DNA of 64,000 nt from Bacteroidota bacterium. Its GTDB lineage: Bacteria > Bacteroidota > Ignavibacteria > UBA10030 > UBA8401. Under the pieces are notes generated by a model. The model saw only the letters and a program-made list of their open reading frames with translations. It was not told where the DNA came from and searched no databases. Location: assembly GCA_035506275.1 (NCBI GenBank), contig DATJPT010000008.1, forward strand, positions 124,001-188,000, written 5' to 3'. The position numbers and the translations under genes are program-made. Below are positions 38,628-47,816 of the stretch, piece after piece. Numbering within the stretch: the stretch's first letter is position 1; each line of letters starts with the position of its first letter.

Positions 38628-40733
38628 TTAAAAAGCCTGTCCTATGCCGATTTGGAGAATGCTGAACGATCCCGTGAAGAACTTCTGCTTGAAGATCCAC
38701 TGCTGGGAAGGCGCGTTCCGCGGGTCGTAGACGCGAAATCCGAGGTCGAACCTCAACGGACCGACGAACGTTGCATAGCGAAGTCCGGTGCCTGCAGCAA
38801 TAGCGATGCTGCTGCCTTTGATCTCCGCGAGCCCGTTCCACAGGTTCCCGTAATCGATGAACGTTGCCGCGGAAATGTTATCAAGATTCAGGAATAAGAA
38901 CTTCCCCGATTCCGGGAACAGGTTGATGCGCGTCTCGATATTCCCTTCAAGGATCACATCGCCCCCCTGGTCCGGGTTGTCGAAGGCCGCAAGATCGCGC
39001 GACTTCCATCCGCGGACGCTCCCGCTCCCCCCCGCATAAAACTTTCTCGTCGGCGGAACCGGAGTGCTGTTCGCGGGATCGTAGAGCTCCGCGACACCGG
39101 CGTGGATGCGAAAAGCCCATACCACCGGATTGACGCCGCCGTTGGAAAAGTACCGGCGCATGAGAACGGAGAACTTATAGTATTCGGCGTAAGGAAGGTT
39201 GGAGCCGAAGCTGCCGAACAGCTTGGGAATGAGGCCGGCTTCTTCCGCAGAGACCGACTGGAACGACCCGCTCGAAGGGGAAAAAACGTCGTTCGTGTTG
39301 TCCTGCTGCAGAGTCAGCGTGAGGATCGAGTTGAACTGCTTCTCGCGCGTACCGGTAAAGTCTGCCGGGTTCACCTTGGTCGTGTCGCTGATGTCGACCC
39401 CGACACGCTCCAGGTTCCAGTCGACGAAACCGACCGTGTTCGAGGAGAACTTGTTGCTGAAGCCGATCCTGTTCATCAGCGTGTTCAGCGTGTAATACGT
39501 CTGCTTTTCGAATTCGGTCGAGACCGTCCAACTGGCCCCGACCCTGTTGCTGAAAAAATACGGCTGCGCCATCTGCATCTCAAGGTCGGACTTTGTCAGA
39601 AGTGTGGGCTCGTTGAGTCCCTCTTTGAACGCACCGGAAATATTCAAATCCTGGATCGCCTCCAGGCGGAACCGCATGCGCACCGAAAGATTCCTCGCTT
39701 CGCCATAGAAGTTCCGATGATTGTATCCGAGGCCCAAACCGGTGTTGAGCGTGTTGTTCTCATCATCGACCAAAAATTCCGGCGTGACCTCCTGCAGTTC
39801 CCGGGACCTGAGTAAAATGCGGATGGGGATCGCCGGAGGAGTAAGCGTGTCCAGCGGAAGCTGGGACTCGATCTTTGCGCTTTCAAAAAGTCCAAGGCGG
39901 TTGAGGTTTTGCTCGCTCTCCATTTTTTTTGCTTCGCTGTAGACCTCTCCCGGAGCAAAATCAAGCTCGCGGATCACGATCGCGGAGTCCACTTCCTGCT
40001 GGCTCAAATTGATCTCGGCCGTGCCGAACACATAGCGCCTGCCGGGCCGGTACCAGAATTTGACAGAGTAATTGTCCGTCGAATAGTACCGCACTGCCGT
40101 CACGCTGTCGATGCCGGCGTACGTGTAGCCGTTGTTCAAGAAGATCCGGAGGACACGAAGCCGTTCCTGCTCGACGTTCCCTTTGATGAACGGGGAGCCT
40201 TGTTTGACGAGAAGCCCGTCGAAAATTTCCTGCCTGACCTCGGGCGTCACGCTGTCGATCCCCATGACTCCAAGGGTGTCGATGATGGATCTCCTGTTTT
40301 CGCGGATCGAAATTTCAAGGTCGACCCGTTTTGCCTCCTCATCGAACCGGAGCGCCGTATCGACGACGGCATGAGCGTATCCGTTATCGCGCAGATACTG
40401 GCGCAGCCGAATGATGTCCCCCTGAAACAGCACCGGGTCGTAGTATTCCGGCCTTGATCCGATGTTTTTGTAGACGTTGTTGTAGAGAAAAGTCCAGAAG
40501 CGCGCCGGCGTTTCGACGGTTTGGATCAGGCCGCGGTACACGTCTTTCGGCGTCGTCCCGTCGGTCTTAAAAATAATTGCATTGACTTCGTACTGTTCCT
40601 GGGCCCCCTTATTCTGCAGTGCAAACGACGGCGCAGAACACCACGCCGCAACAAGCAGCAGGGAAGCGCGACGGCGCCAAGGGCTGGGCAATATGCTTGT
40701 CAGATACGTATGAAATCGTGGAAATGAGGGCAT
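38628..40733 (-). CDS. Omp85/BamA-superfamily outer-membrane protein
   Basis: About 701 aa from ATG 40733 (MPSFPRFHTYL); a TTG 27 codons upstream is also open but would include a terminator hairpin. Signal peptide about 1-38 ending SFALQ. Periplasmic part (about 50-310) with POTRA-like units (YEVNAIIFKTDGTTP, RYVFGTAEINLSQQEVDSAI), then a 16-strand barrel (Surface Antigen domain, about 330-701) with the GSGSVRGWKSRDLAAFD lid/loop 6 motif (RGW equals the VRGF motif) and a terminal Phe. Related to TamA/BamA; too short for BamA of FCB bacteria with five POTRAs. Acts in assembly of outer-membrane proteins. Confidence 0.88.
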   Translation of the reverse strand: MPSFPRFHTYLTSILPSPWRRRASLLLVAAWCSAPSFALQNKGAQEQYEVNAIIFKTDGTTPKDVYRGLIQTVETPARFWTFLYNNVYKNIGSRPEYYDPVLFQGDIIRLRQYLRDNGYAHAVVDTALRFDEEAKRVDLEISIRENRRSIIDTLGVMGIDSVTPEVRQEIFDGLLVKQGSPFIKGNVEQERLRVLRIFLNNGYTYAGIDSVTAVRYYSTDNYSVKFWYRPGRRYVFGTAEINLSQQEVDSAIVIRELDFAPGEVYSEAKKMESEQNLNRLGLFESAKIESQLPLDTLTPPAIPIRILLRSRELQEVTPEFLVDDENNTLNTGLGLGYNHRNFYGEARNLSVRMRFRLEAIQDLNISGAFKEGLNEPTLLTKSDLEMQMAQPYFFSNRVGASWTVSTEFEKQTYYTLNTLMNRIGFSNKFSSNTVGFVDWNLERVGVDISDTTKVNPADFTGTREKQFNSILTLTLQQDNTNDVFSPSSGSFQSVSAEEAGLIPKLFGSFGSNLPYAEYYKFSVLMRRYFSNGGVNPVVWAFRIHAGVAELYDPANSTPVPPTRKFYAGGSGSVRGWKSRDLAAFDNPDQGGDVILEGNIETRINLFPESGKFLFLNLDNISAATFIDYGNLWNGLAEIKGSSIAIAAGTGLRYATFVGPLRFDLGFRVYDPRNAPSQQWIFKQKFFTGSFSILQIGIGQAF

Positions 40734-40737
40734 GAAC

Positions 40738-40765
40738 GAAAAACCCAGCGCAAAGCGGCTGGGTT
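40738..40765 (-). terminator. Terminator-like hairpin touching the Omp85 start
   Basis: On the minus strand AACCCAGC, a loop and GCTGGGTT are followed by TTTC, an 8-bp stem with T tract that ends 4 nt before ATG 40733. It may end transcription of the DUF2795 gene or act as an attenuator for the Omp85 gene. Confidence 0.6.
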
Positions 40766-40858
40766 CTCTCCTTCGGCTGAATAACAAAGTAGTGATTACA
40801 TCGTGAACAGACAATGAGCAGAGTGTCTTAGCTATGGATTTGCCACGTGTGGAGCGGA

Positions 40859-41083
40859 TTAATATTCACCTTCATCTTCATAGAAAAAATCCTCGTCAGT
40901 CGGATAGTCAGGCCAGATCTCTTCCATGCTTTCGTACGGTTCATCGCTGTCTTCTAGTTCCTGCAAATTCTCCAGCACTTCAATAGGCGTCCCTGTCCGA
41001 ACCGCATAGTCAATTAACTCTTCCTTCGTCGCTGGCCATGGCGCATCCTCCAGGTACGACGCCAATTCCATCGTCCAAATCAT
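40859..41083 (-). CDS. DUF2795-family small acidic protein
   Basis: 74 aa. Contains LEDAPWPATKEELIDYAVRT (9-28) and PIEVLENLQELEDSDEPYES, the DUF2795 signature. The C-terminal half is very acidic and Tyr/Asp-rich (EEIWPDYPTDEDFFYEDEGEY). GGAG lies 11 nt before the ATG. Such proteins are widespread in FCB bacteria and have no known function; the fold is a helical bundle. It lies 54 nt downstream of the M23 peptidase gene and upstream of the terminator-like hairpin. Confidence 0.85.
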   Translation of the reverse strand: MIWTMELASYLEDAPWPATKEELIDYAVRTGTPIEVLENLQELEDSDEPYESMEEIWPDYPTDEDFFYEDEGEY

Positions 41084-41137
41084 AACTGCTCATTCTCCAG
41101 ATAGAATAATCTTCAACGAATACAATCAACAGAGGTC

Positions 41138-42100
41138 TCATTCCCCTTTGCTAAGCGCGAGCTGTTCGCGGATCTGCTTGTAGTCCACATCATCAATAAA
41201 ATACCCAACCGGGTTCTTTTTTTCGCCGTTGAGGCGGACTTCGTAGTGCAAATGAGGAGCCGTTGAAAGGCCGCTGTTTCCTGAATAGGCAATCAAGTCG
41301 CCGCGATGCACCTTCTGCCCTACCCGGACTGTGGGTCGGAGCAAGTGGGCATACCAGCTCTTATAGCCGAAACCATGGTTCACTTCAACTGCAATCCCGT
41401 ATCCCCCTCCGGTTCCGCCGGCTGATTCGATAACGCCGTCGCCGGTGGCATACACCGGCGTTCCGATATCGTTCGAAATGTCCACCCCTTCATGCATACG
41501 GACGATGCCAAGAATAGGATGGAGACGCATCCCGAAATCGTGATAATTAAAATATCCGGCCATCGGTTTGATCGCCGGGATATGCGCAAAGAGTTCCTTG
41601 TTGTATTTCGACTTGTTATAGATATCCTGATAGCTCTGCTGCTCGAACACGAATTCTTTATCCAGTTTGTCCAGCAGCTGGTCCGCGGAACTGATCAGGT
41701 CGGAAGCATCTTTCGAGATGATGCCGATATTGGTTTCCCTCTTTGTGCCTCCGGTTCCGATCGCCCTCGTATCCTGGTCGATATGCGGCAGGTTGACCGC
41801 CAGCCTGAGTTGATCTTCCCGTTCCGCAAGCTTATCCATCGTCTGCGACATATCGGCCAGCCGCACGGAGAGGTTCTTCACCTCATCCTTCAGCAGCTTG
41901 TTCTCTGTGGTGAGAAAATTCACGCGGTCCACATCGATCCCCAGCACATCGCCGAGATAATGGTTCGCTCCGAAGAGTGCGGCAAGCCCGGCGAACACCG
42001 AGACAACGACCAACACCGAGAACTTGGCCTTAAAACCCTTTGCTTCAACGAATGAAACGTTCTCTTCGGAGTAAAAAAACAGTTTACGGCTTTTCTTCAT
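41138..42100 (-). CDS. Membrane-anchored M23 peptidase (LytM domain) with coiled coil
   Basis: 320 aa. Cytoplasmic basic start, one membrane helix (about 27-48), a coiled coil (about 55-95, with ENKLLKDEVKNLSVRLADM) and the M23 domain (about 185-310): GMRLHPILG, HEGVDIS (first His and Asp ligands), and HLHYEVRLNG (HxH). All zinc ligands are present, so it is likely an active glycyl- or D,L-endopeptidase acting on peptidoglycan, anchored in the inner membrane. It has its own sigma-70-type promoter (42151-42179). Similar to NlpD/MepM-like factors; no exact partner is seen nearby. Confidence 0.92.
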   Translation of the reverse strand: MKKSRKLFFYSEENVSFVEAKGFKAKFSVLVVVSVFAGLAALFGANHYLGDVLGIDVDRVNFLTTENKLLKDEVKNLSVRLADMSQTMDKLAEREDQLRLAVNLPHIDQDTRAIGTGGTKRETNIGIISKDASDLISSADQLLDKLDKEFVFEQQSYQDIYNKSKYNKELFAHIPAIKPMAGYFNYHDFGMRLHPILGIVRMHEGVDISNDIGTPVYATGDGVIESAGGTGGGYGIAVEVNHGFGYKSWYAHLLRPTVRVGQKVHRGDLIAYSGNSGLSTAPHLHYEVRLNGEKKNPVGYFIDDVDYKQIREQLALSKGE

Positions 42101-42150
42101 CCATCCTCACGTTAAGTGAACAAAAGTTCAGTCTTCAACAATCTAGCCTG

Positions 42151-42179
42151 AAAATATAAAAATTAACATGTTTTGTCAA
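42151..42179 (-). promoter_or_regulatory. Sigma-70-type promoter for M23 peptidase gene
   Basis: On the minus strand TTGACA (42174-42179), a 17-nt spacer and TATTTT (42151-42156), about 50 nt before the start codon. Confidence 0.6.
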
Positions 42180-42244
42180 GGTGAATTGTCACAGAGGGGG
42201 ATATTGACTAAAATCCCCAAAAACGCCTCGCTTCAGCCAAGTAT

Positions 42245-43255
42245 TTACTCGAAATCGTGCTCAAAATAATCGATCGCACGTTTCGCGTTTTTCCTGTTCT
42301 TTTGGGCGATCACCGTTTCCAAGCGCTTCGAAAACTCTTTCGCGGCGTCATAACCGTAATGCTTCAGCAGATAATCGAGGGCAATGACTTCCGCGATAAC
42401 GGTAACGTTCTTGCCGGGGAAAATAGGGAGCTTAATATGAGGAACTTCGACATCAAGGATCGAGATGGTGGAGAGATCCAGGCCGGTCCTCGTGAAATCC
42501 TCCGCCGCCTTCCATTCCATCAACTCGACGACGACCTCAACTCTCTTTTGAAAACGTATAGCCCTGATCCCGAAGATGCTCTGCACGTCGATGAGCCCGA
42601 GTCCCCTGATCTCCATAAAATGCTTGACCAGGTCGGTCCCCGCGCCGATCAGGATCCCCTCTCCTTTACGGGTCACGTTGACGACGTCATCAGAGACAAG
42701 CCTGTGGCCCCGTTCGATCAAGTCGAGCGCAATTTCGCTCTTGCCGATGCCGGACCGTCCGATAAACAGGAGGCCGAGTCCATAGACGTCGACGAACGAA
42801 CCATGGATTGTCGTTTGCGGGGAGAACTGGTCGTCAAGAAAATCGCTGAGGAAGTAGACCGCTTTCGTGGTCTCGAGCGACGTACGGAACATCGGCACAT
42901 TGTGGTCGGCGGCCAGTTGAACGAGCTCCGGGTCGATCTTATTGTCGCTTGTGACGATAATGCACGGGATGGCAAATTTAAAGAGCGTATTAAAGGCCTT
43001 GATCCTCTCCTCCAACGGCATGGAGTTGAGATACCGGATTTCCGTGTTCCCGAAGACCTGCACGCGGTCGTACGTAAAAAGAGCGACATACCCTGCCAGC
43101 GCCAATCCGGGTCTGTGAATGCTCTTCTCGCGAATAGTGTTGTCAAAACCGACGTTCGTCAACGGTTCAAGCTTCAGGCGGGTCTTGTTCGTTTCGTAGA
43201 GAAAACCGACCGTGATGCTATGTTTCCGGATTTCCTTGGCGGATTCAAGTTTCAT
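42245..43255 (-). CDS. hprK: HPr kinase/phosphorylase
   Basis: 336 aa. N-terminal Hpr_kinase_N domain (about 5-135), then the kinase domain with Walker A GRSGIGKSE (166-174), SDDVVNV, and the family signature MEIRGLGLIDV (about 215-225). It phosphorylates or dephosphorylates HPr/Crh. In Gram-negative bacteria without complete sugar PTS it often acts in regulation of carbon or cell envelope. No ptsH is in the window. It lies 18 nt after hpf. Confidence 0.95.
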   Translation of the reverse strand: MKLESAKEIRKHSITVGFLYETNKTRLKLEPLTNVGFDNTIREKSIHRPGLALAGYVALFTYDRVQVFGNTEIRYLNSMPLEERIKAFNTLFKFAIPCIIVTSDNKIDPELVQLAADHNVPMFRTSLETTKAVYFLSDFLDDQFSPQTTIHGSFVDVYGLGLLFIGRSGIGKSEIALDLIERGHRLVSDDVVNVTRKGEGILIGAGTDLVKHFMEIRGLGLIDVQSIFGIRAIRFQKRVEVVVELMEWKAAEDFTRTGLDLSTISILDVEVPHIKLPIFPGKNVTVIAEVIALDYLLKHYGYDAAKEFSKRLETVIAQKNRKNAKRAIDYFEHDFE

Positions 43256-43273
43256 CGCTGCGCACCGTGGTAG

Positions 43274-43606
43274 TTAATCTTTCTCGTAGATTTTCCTGAC
43301 CTTGCTTTTTTCTTTCTCGTGGAGCTTGCTTTTATATTTCACGAGCTGGCGCTCGAGCTTTGCTACGGCCGTCTCGATCGACTTTTGATAATCATCGGAC
43401 TTGTGGACCGCCTTCAGCAGTGTGCCGTACACGGTCAGATGAATTTCGGCCGTTTTGACGCTGTTCCTTGTCCGTTCGAACCCGAGGATCACTTCTGATT
43501 TTACGATGCCGTCATAGTACCGCTCGAGCTTTTGCACGGTATCATAGGCGTATTCGCGAAGGCTTTCCTGCGGCTTAAAATGCCGCGCGGTAAATTTTAT
43601 GACCAT
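43274..43606 (-). CDS. hpf: Ribosome hibernation-promoting factor, short form
   Basis: 110 aa: KFTARHFKPQESLREYAYDT and a beta-alpha fold with VEVILGFERTR-like strand (SEVILGFERTR) and EIHLTVYGTLLKAV; C-terminal Lys/Glu-rich helix. The long-form dimerisation domain is lacking, so it is the short HPF/YfiA type. It binds the ribosome A/P sites in starvation and prevents translation. It is followed 18 nt later by hprK, an arrangement also common elsewhere (hpf near hprK/rpoN). Confidence 0.92.
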   Translation of the reverse strand: MVIKFTARHFKPQESLREYAYDTVQKLERYYDGIVKSEVILGFERTRNSVKTAEIHLTVYGTLLKAVHKSDDYQKSIETAVAKLERQLVKYKSKLHEKEKSKVRKIYEKD

Positions 43607-43660
43607 AGTGCCTCCATCAAGATGATATCGAATAAATTCAGCGGTCCGACTGCTCCGCTG

Positions 43661-44566
43661 TTAAGAGGCCTTCGGGTGCGCCTGCCGGTAGACTTTTTTC
43701 AAACGCTCCGAAGTCATGTGCGTGTAGATCTGCGTTGTAGAAAGGCTTTCGTGGCCGAGCAATTCTTTGACCGCGAAAATATCAGCGCCGCGGTCCAACA
43801 AGTGCGTGGCGAACGAATGGCGAAGGACATGCGGGCTTTGCTGCCGGATCTCGGACACTTCCTTGAAGTATTTCTTCACAAGAGCGTTGACCGCGCTCGG
43901 ATACAACGGTTTTCCCTTCGCGGTAAGAAAAACTGCGCTGACGCCCGCGCCCCCTCCACCGGTCAATTCTTTCCTTAATGCCATATATCGTTCAAGCGCT
44001 TCGTGCGCCTTTTTGCCGAACGGAAGGATTCTCTCTTTATTCCCTTTTCCGACGACCTTCACCGTCCGCTCGACCATGTCGACATCGCTCGTATCAAGCC
44101 CCACAAGCTCGGCGCGGCGCATTCCCGTGCTGTAGAAAAGTTCAAGGATCGCCGCATCCCGCGCCCCCAGAGGGTCGGCGGTGTCGGGGAGCGCCATCAT
44201 TTTTTCGACGGCGGATTCGTCGAGAAACTGAGGGAGCCGTTTTTCGATCTTCGGCGTGACGACGTTGCTCATGGGATTGGCAGTAAGCAGCTTCCGCCGG
44301 ATGGCAAATTTGAAGAACGAGCGGAGGGTGGAAATTTTTCGGACGACGCTCTTTTTCGCCATCCCGCTGTCGAGCATCATGCCGAGGAATGACCGGATGA
44401 TCTCCTGGTCGATCTGTTCGGAACGGCGAAGCGCTTCGGGGAATTTTTCTCGCAAGAATCCGGCGAACTGCGAGAGGTCTTTGGCGTACGACGCGTGAGT
44501 ATGGGGGGAGAAATTTTTCTCACGGTCAACGTATTCCAGGAACAATGCTATATCGCGATCGAGCAT
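43661..44566 (-). CDS. xerC: Tyrosine recombinase XerC/D for chromosome dimer resolution
   Basis: 301 aa from ATG 44566 (MLDRDIALFLEYVDR). SAM-like N-terminal domain (about 5-90) and catalytic domain with the full set: Arg150 (STGMRRAEL), Lys174 (GKGNKER), His246-x-x-Arg249 (HVLRH), His272 (LGHES) and nucleophile Tyr281 (QIYTH). It lies just after topA (11-nt overlap) in a housekeeping operon, so it is a cellular Xer and not a phage integrase. XerC versus XerD cannot be decided. Confidence 0.93.
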   Translation of the reverse strand: MLDRDIALFLEYVDREKNFSPHTHASYAKDLSQFAGFLREKFPEALRRSEQIDQEIIRSFLGMMLDSGMAKKSVVRKISTLRSFFKFAIRRKLLTANPMSNVVTPKIEKRLPQFLDESAVEKMMALPDTADPLGARDAAILELFYSTGMRRAELVGLDTSDVDMVERTVKVVGKGNKERILPFGKKAHEALERYMALRKELTGGGGAGVSAVFLTAKGKPLYPSAVNALVKKYFKEVSEIRQQSPHVLRHSFATHLLDRGADIFAVKELLGHESLSTTQIYTHMTSERLKKVYRQAHPKAS

Positions 44567-44576
44567 CTGGGTTGTG

Positions 44577-46829
44577 TTAAACTGCAATTGCCGTTTCTTC
44601 GCGAATGAATTCTTCCTTGCAATTCGGGCACAACAAATAGTCCCCTTTTTTCTTCGAGCTCTTTTGGACGAGGTACGGATTCTTGCAATGTTCGCACTCC
44701 TGCATGATCGGTTTGTCCCATGAGACAAAATCGCAATCGGGGTACCGCGAGCATCCGTAGAAATTTCTCTTCCGTTTGGTCTTCCGCTCTATCACGTCCC
44801 CCTCCTTGCATTTCGGACATTTCACCCCCGTCGAGATCGGCTGGGTGTAGTTGCACTTCGGGTAATTCGAACAACCCAAAAAGGTGCCGAAGGGTCCCCC
44901 TTTGACAACGAGGTCGCCTCCGCATTGTCTGCATTTTAATCCGACCACGTGCTGCAGCTTTTCGGCATCTTCGTCAAGAGGTTTTCTGTTCTTGCACGCG
45001 GGATAACCGGTGCACGCCTTAAATTGCCCGTAGCGACCCCACTTGATGATCATCGGCTTGCCGCACAGCTCGCACTTTTCGTCCGTCTCTTCCTGCAGGG
45101 ACTTTTTGATTTTTCCCGCATCCTTTTCCACGTGATGGAGCGATTCGATAAACGGGTGGTAGAAATCTTCCATCACCTGAACGTAATTATTCTTCCCCGA
45201 CGCAATGGTGTCGAGTTCCTCCTCCATCAGCGCGGTAAATTTCACGTTGAGCACTTTGGGAAAGCTGTGGACAAGCAGCTTCGTCACCACCATGCCCAGC
45301 TGCGTGGCGAAAAGCTTTCGATCCTGCTGGTCAACGTACTTGCGGTCGACGATCGTCCCGACGATCGCCGCGTACGTGCTGGGCCGCCCGATGCCGAGCG
45401 ATTCCAGCTCTTTCACTAGGCTGCTCTCGGTATACCGTGCAGGCGGCTTCGTGAAATGCTGCTTCGGCAGGACATTCCGCAGCGATGCATGCTGTCCCAT
45501 CTTGAGATCCGCCGGTATCTTGGATGTCGGATCTTCGTCCTCCACAGTTCCTTTTTCTTCGGCCAAATCGTCGTACACCTGAAGGAATCCCCTGAACAGC
45601 GGAACCGAACCGGTCGCCCTGAAAGTATATTCGCCCCCCGTGATGTCGACGGAAACCTGCTCGAACGTCGCCGCCGTCATCTGGCATGCGACAAAACGAT
45701 TCCAGATCAGTTCATAGAGAGCGTAAATGTCCTTTTCGAGATGCTTTTTTACATGCTTGGGCGCCAGCGTGATCGACGTCGGGCGGATCGCCTCGTGGGC
45801 GTCCTGCGATTCTTTTCTTTTTTTGAATTGATGCGGCTCCTTGGGAAGGTATTCGGGGCCATACGAATCATAGATATAGCCGCGGACCGCGGTCACCGCT
45901 TCTTCGCTGAGACGCGTCGAATCCGTACGCATATACGTGATCAATCCGACGATGCCTTCTTCTCCGAGGTCGATGCCTTCATACAGCTTCTGCGCCAGCA
46001 TCATTGTCCGTTTTGCCGAGAACCGGAGCCTGCTTGCGGCTTCCTGCTGCAGCGTGCTGGTGATAAACGGCGGCGGAGCGATGCGCTTGACGGTTTTCTT
46101 CTGGATTTCGCCGATCGTATACGATTGTTTCCGGATCTCGGCGGCATATCCTTCCGCCGTTGTCGTATCGGGAATCTTCGGATCCGTTCCGTCGACCTTC
46201 ACCAATTTTGCATAGAACGGCTCAGAGGCTTCCGCCTGAAACTCGCCTGTGATAGACCAGTACTCTTCGGGAATGAACTTCTTGATATGCTCTTCCCTCT
46301 CGCAGATGAGGCGGAGGGCTACCGACTGCACCCGGCCCGCAGAAAGGCCGTAGTAGACCGTCTTCCATATGAACGGGCTGAGCTTGTAGCCGACAACCCG
46401 GTCCATCGCCCGCCGCGCCCGTTGGGAATCGACGAGATGCTGGTCGATCTTTTTAGGCGACGCCATCGCCTCCGCTATCCCGCTCGGCGTAATTTCATGG
46501 AACAGGACGCGAAAGATATTCTTATTCTTGGAATCGATCTCCTGCGCGATGTCGGATGCAATGGCCTCCCCTTCACGGTCAGGGTCAGTGGCGATGTAGA
46601 CCTTATCAGCGCTTTCAGAAAGGCGCTGGAGTTTTTCGATGACGTCTTCTTTTCCGGAGATTGTTTCGTACGAAACGGCGAACTTGTTGTCGACATCGAC
46701 GCCCAGCTTGCTCTTTGGCAAATTTTTGATATGTCCGACCGAAGCCTCGACGACATAATCCTTCCCAAGATATTTGTTGATCGTCTTCGCTTTCGACGGG
46801 GACTCTACGATGATTAACGACTTACTCAT
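44577..46829 (-). CDS. topA: DNA topoisomerase I
   Basis: 750 aa. Toprim domain with Glu9 (VESPSKAKTI) and DPDRE (82-86), catalytic Tyr299 in GLITYMRTDSTR, and four C-terminal zinc fingers, CELC…CTGYPAC, CRQC…CSNYPKC, CPKC…CSRYPDC and CEHC…CPNC. Relaxes negative supercoils. Follows smg by 24 nt; the smg-topA order is conserved in many bacteria. Confidence 0.97.
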   Translation of the reverse strand: MSKSLIIVESPSKAKTINKYLGKDYVVEASVGHIKNLPKSKLGVDVDNKFAVSYETISGKEDVIEKLQRLSESADKVYIATDPDREGEAIASDIAQEIDSKNKNIFRVLFHEITPSGIAEAMASPKKIDQHLVDSQRARRAMDRVVGYKLSPFIWKTVYYGLSAGRVQSVALRLICEREEHIKKFIPEEYWSITGEFQAEASEPFYAKLVKVDGTDPKIPDTTTAEGYAAEIRKQSYTIGEIQKKTVKRIAPPPFITSTLQQEAASRLRFSAKRTMMLAQKLYEGIDLGEEGIVGLITYMRTDSTRLSEEAVTAVRGYIYDSYGPEYLPKEPHQFKKRKESQDAHEAIRPTSITLAPKHVKKHLEKDIYALYELIWNRFVACQMTAATFEQVSVDITGGEYTFRATGSVPLFRGFLQVYDDLAEEKGTVEDEDPTSKIPADLKMGQHASLRNVLPKQHFTKPPARYTESSLVKELESLGIGRPSTYAAIVGTIVDRKYVDQQDRKLFATQLGMVVTKLLVHSFPKVLNVKFTALMEEELDTIASGKNNYVQVMEDFYHPFIESLHHVEKDAGKIKKSLQEETDEKCELCGKPMIIKWGRYGQFKACTGYPACKNRKPLDEDAEKLQHVVGLKCRQCGGDLVVKGGPFGTFLGCSNYPKCNYTQPISTGVKCPKCKEGDVIERKTKRKRNFYGCSRYPDCDFVSWDKPIMQECEHCKNPYLVQKSSKKKGDYLLCPNCKEEFIREETAIAV

Positions 46830-46853
46830 AGACGTAAAACCTTTTCTCTCCGC

Positions 46854-47312
46854 TCAATGAATTGTGTCTTTCCCGTTGAACATGACCCTGCTTCCCGAGC
46901 CGCGGCTGTCGTCCCCATCGAGCAAGATCGACGCGACGATCGACTTGGCCTCCTCCACGCCGGCGGTCACATAGTCCGCGAGCATGACCCTGTCGATGAC
47001 CGTCTCGATGTCCTCGCCGGTAATGAGGCCGAGTTCGCGGAGCTGTATCAGGTATCCGTAGGCTTCCGGCGTGAATACCATCCGCTCCGCATCGTGCAAG
47101 ACCCGGTGCGAATGAGGCGAACTCTTCGAGACCTCCTTGACCAGATTCTCGCCGAGATTGATCTTCTCGTACAACCAACTGAAGGCAGTGCTGATCTCCG
47201 TCGGCGTATAACCGCTGTTGGTCAGGACGCTCAGATCGATCTCTCCGAGCGGAATGTTGTTCCGCAGCTCGCCCATCAGATACACAATGATCTCTACTAT
47301 TTTCTCGCGCAT
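46854..47312 (-). CDS. smg: Smg-family (DUF494) protein
   Basis: 152 aa: KIVEIIVYLMGELRNNIP, then a winged-helix-like stretch (VLTNSGYTPTEISTAFSWLY) and ELGLITGEDIETVIDRVML. This is the Smg/DUF494 family, function unknown. As in Proteobacteria it lies just upstream of topA, which supports the assignment. It lies 69 nt after ybeY. Confidence 0.9.
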   Translation of the reverse strand: MREKIVEIIVYLMGELRNNIPLGEIDLSVLTNSGYTPTEISTAFSWLYEKINLGENLVKEVSKSSPHSHRVLHDAERMVFTPEAYGYLIQLRELGLITGEDIETVIDRVMLADYVTAGVEEAKSIVASILLDGDDSRGSGSRVMFNGKDTIH

Positions 47313-47381
47313 TGATCCGATCCGTCTGCTTGAAGTTCCTGTTCTTCTCTCCGAGCCAATGTAACAAAATAACCGCGAGTG

Positions 47382-47816
47382 TCAAATACCGGACACGACG
47401 CGGGGGCAAAGTTCAACGTAACGCTCCTGCACCTCAAACATTTTTTTCCGCTGTTTTGTTCTTTTGTCGTCGTAGCCCAGAGCGTGCAGTACTCCGTGAA
47501 CAACTAATCGCGTCAGTTCGTTCTTCATGCTCACGCGGTACTGGCGCGCCTGACGCCGGGCCTGCTTCAGGTTGATATAGATTTCGGCTTCGAGGGAGGG
47601 TCGTGTTTCAATGAGAAATGTGATAACGTCCGTGCTGAATCGATGCCCCAAATATGCCGTGTTGATCTTTTTTATCGACGCATCGCCGACGAAAACGCAG
47701 GATATCTTCCCCCGTGATATTCCTTCTTTCGCAAGCACCAAAGCAACAATCCCCTCTATCGCCCTCTTTGAAATCCGGTAGTCGTGACAATCGAATGCTA
47801 CGGCGACTTCGACCAT
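47382..47816 (-). CDS. ybeY: Endoribonuclease YbeY
   Basis: 144 aa. Central strand motif DVITF and the metal site HGVLHALGYDD (His107, His111, Asp117). Most YbeY have a third His where Asp117 stands; Asp at this place is frequent in Bacteroidota-type members. Needed for 16S rRNA 3'-end maturation and rRNA quality control. It overlaps the preceding gene by 1 nt. Confidence 0.92.
   Translation of the reverse strand: MVEVAVAFDCHDYRISKRAIEGIVALVLAKEGISRGKISCVFVGDASIKKINTAYLGHRFSTDVITFLIETRPSLEAEIYINLKQARRQARQYRVSMKNELTRLVVHGVLHALGYDDKRTKQRKKMFEVQERYVELCPRVVSGI

Noticed and set aside
43661..44566. Tyrosine recombinase as sign of a mobile element
   Set aside because: Sequence and topA/hpf/hprK context fit housekeeping XerC/D; there are no phage genes, att-like repeats or tRNA next to it.
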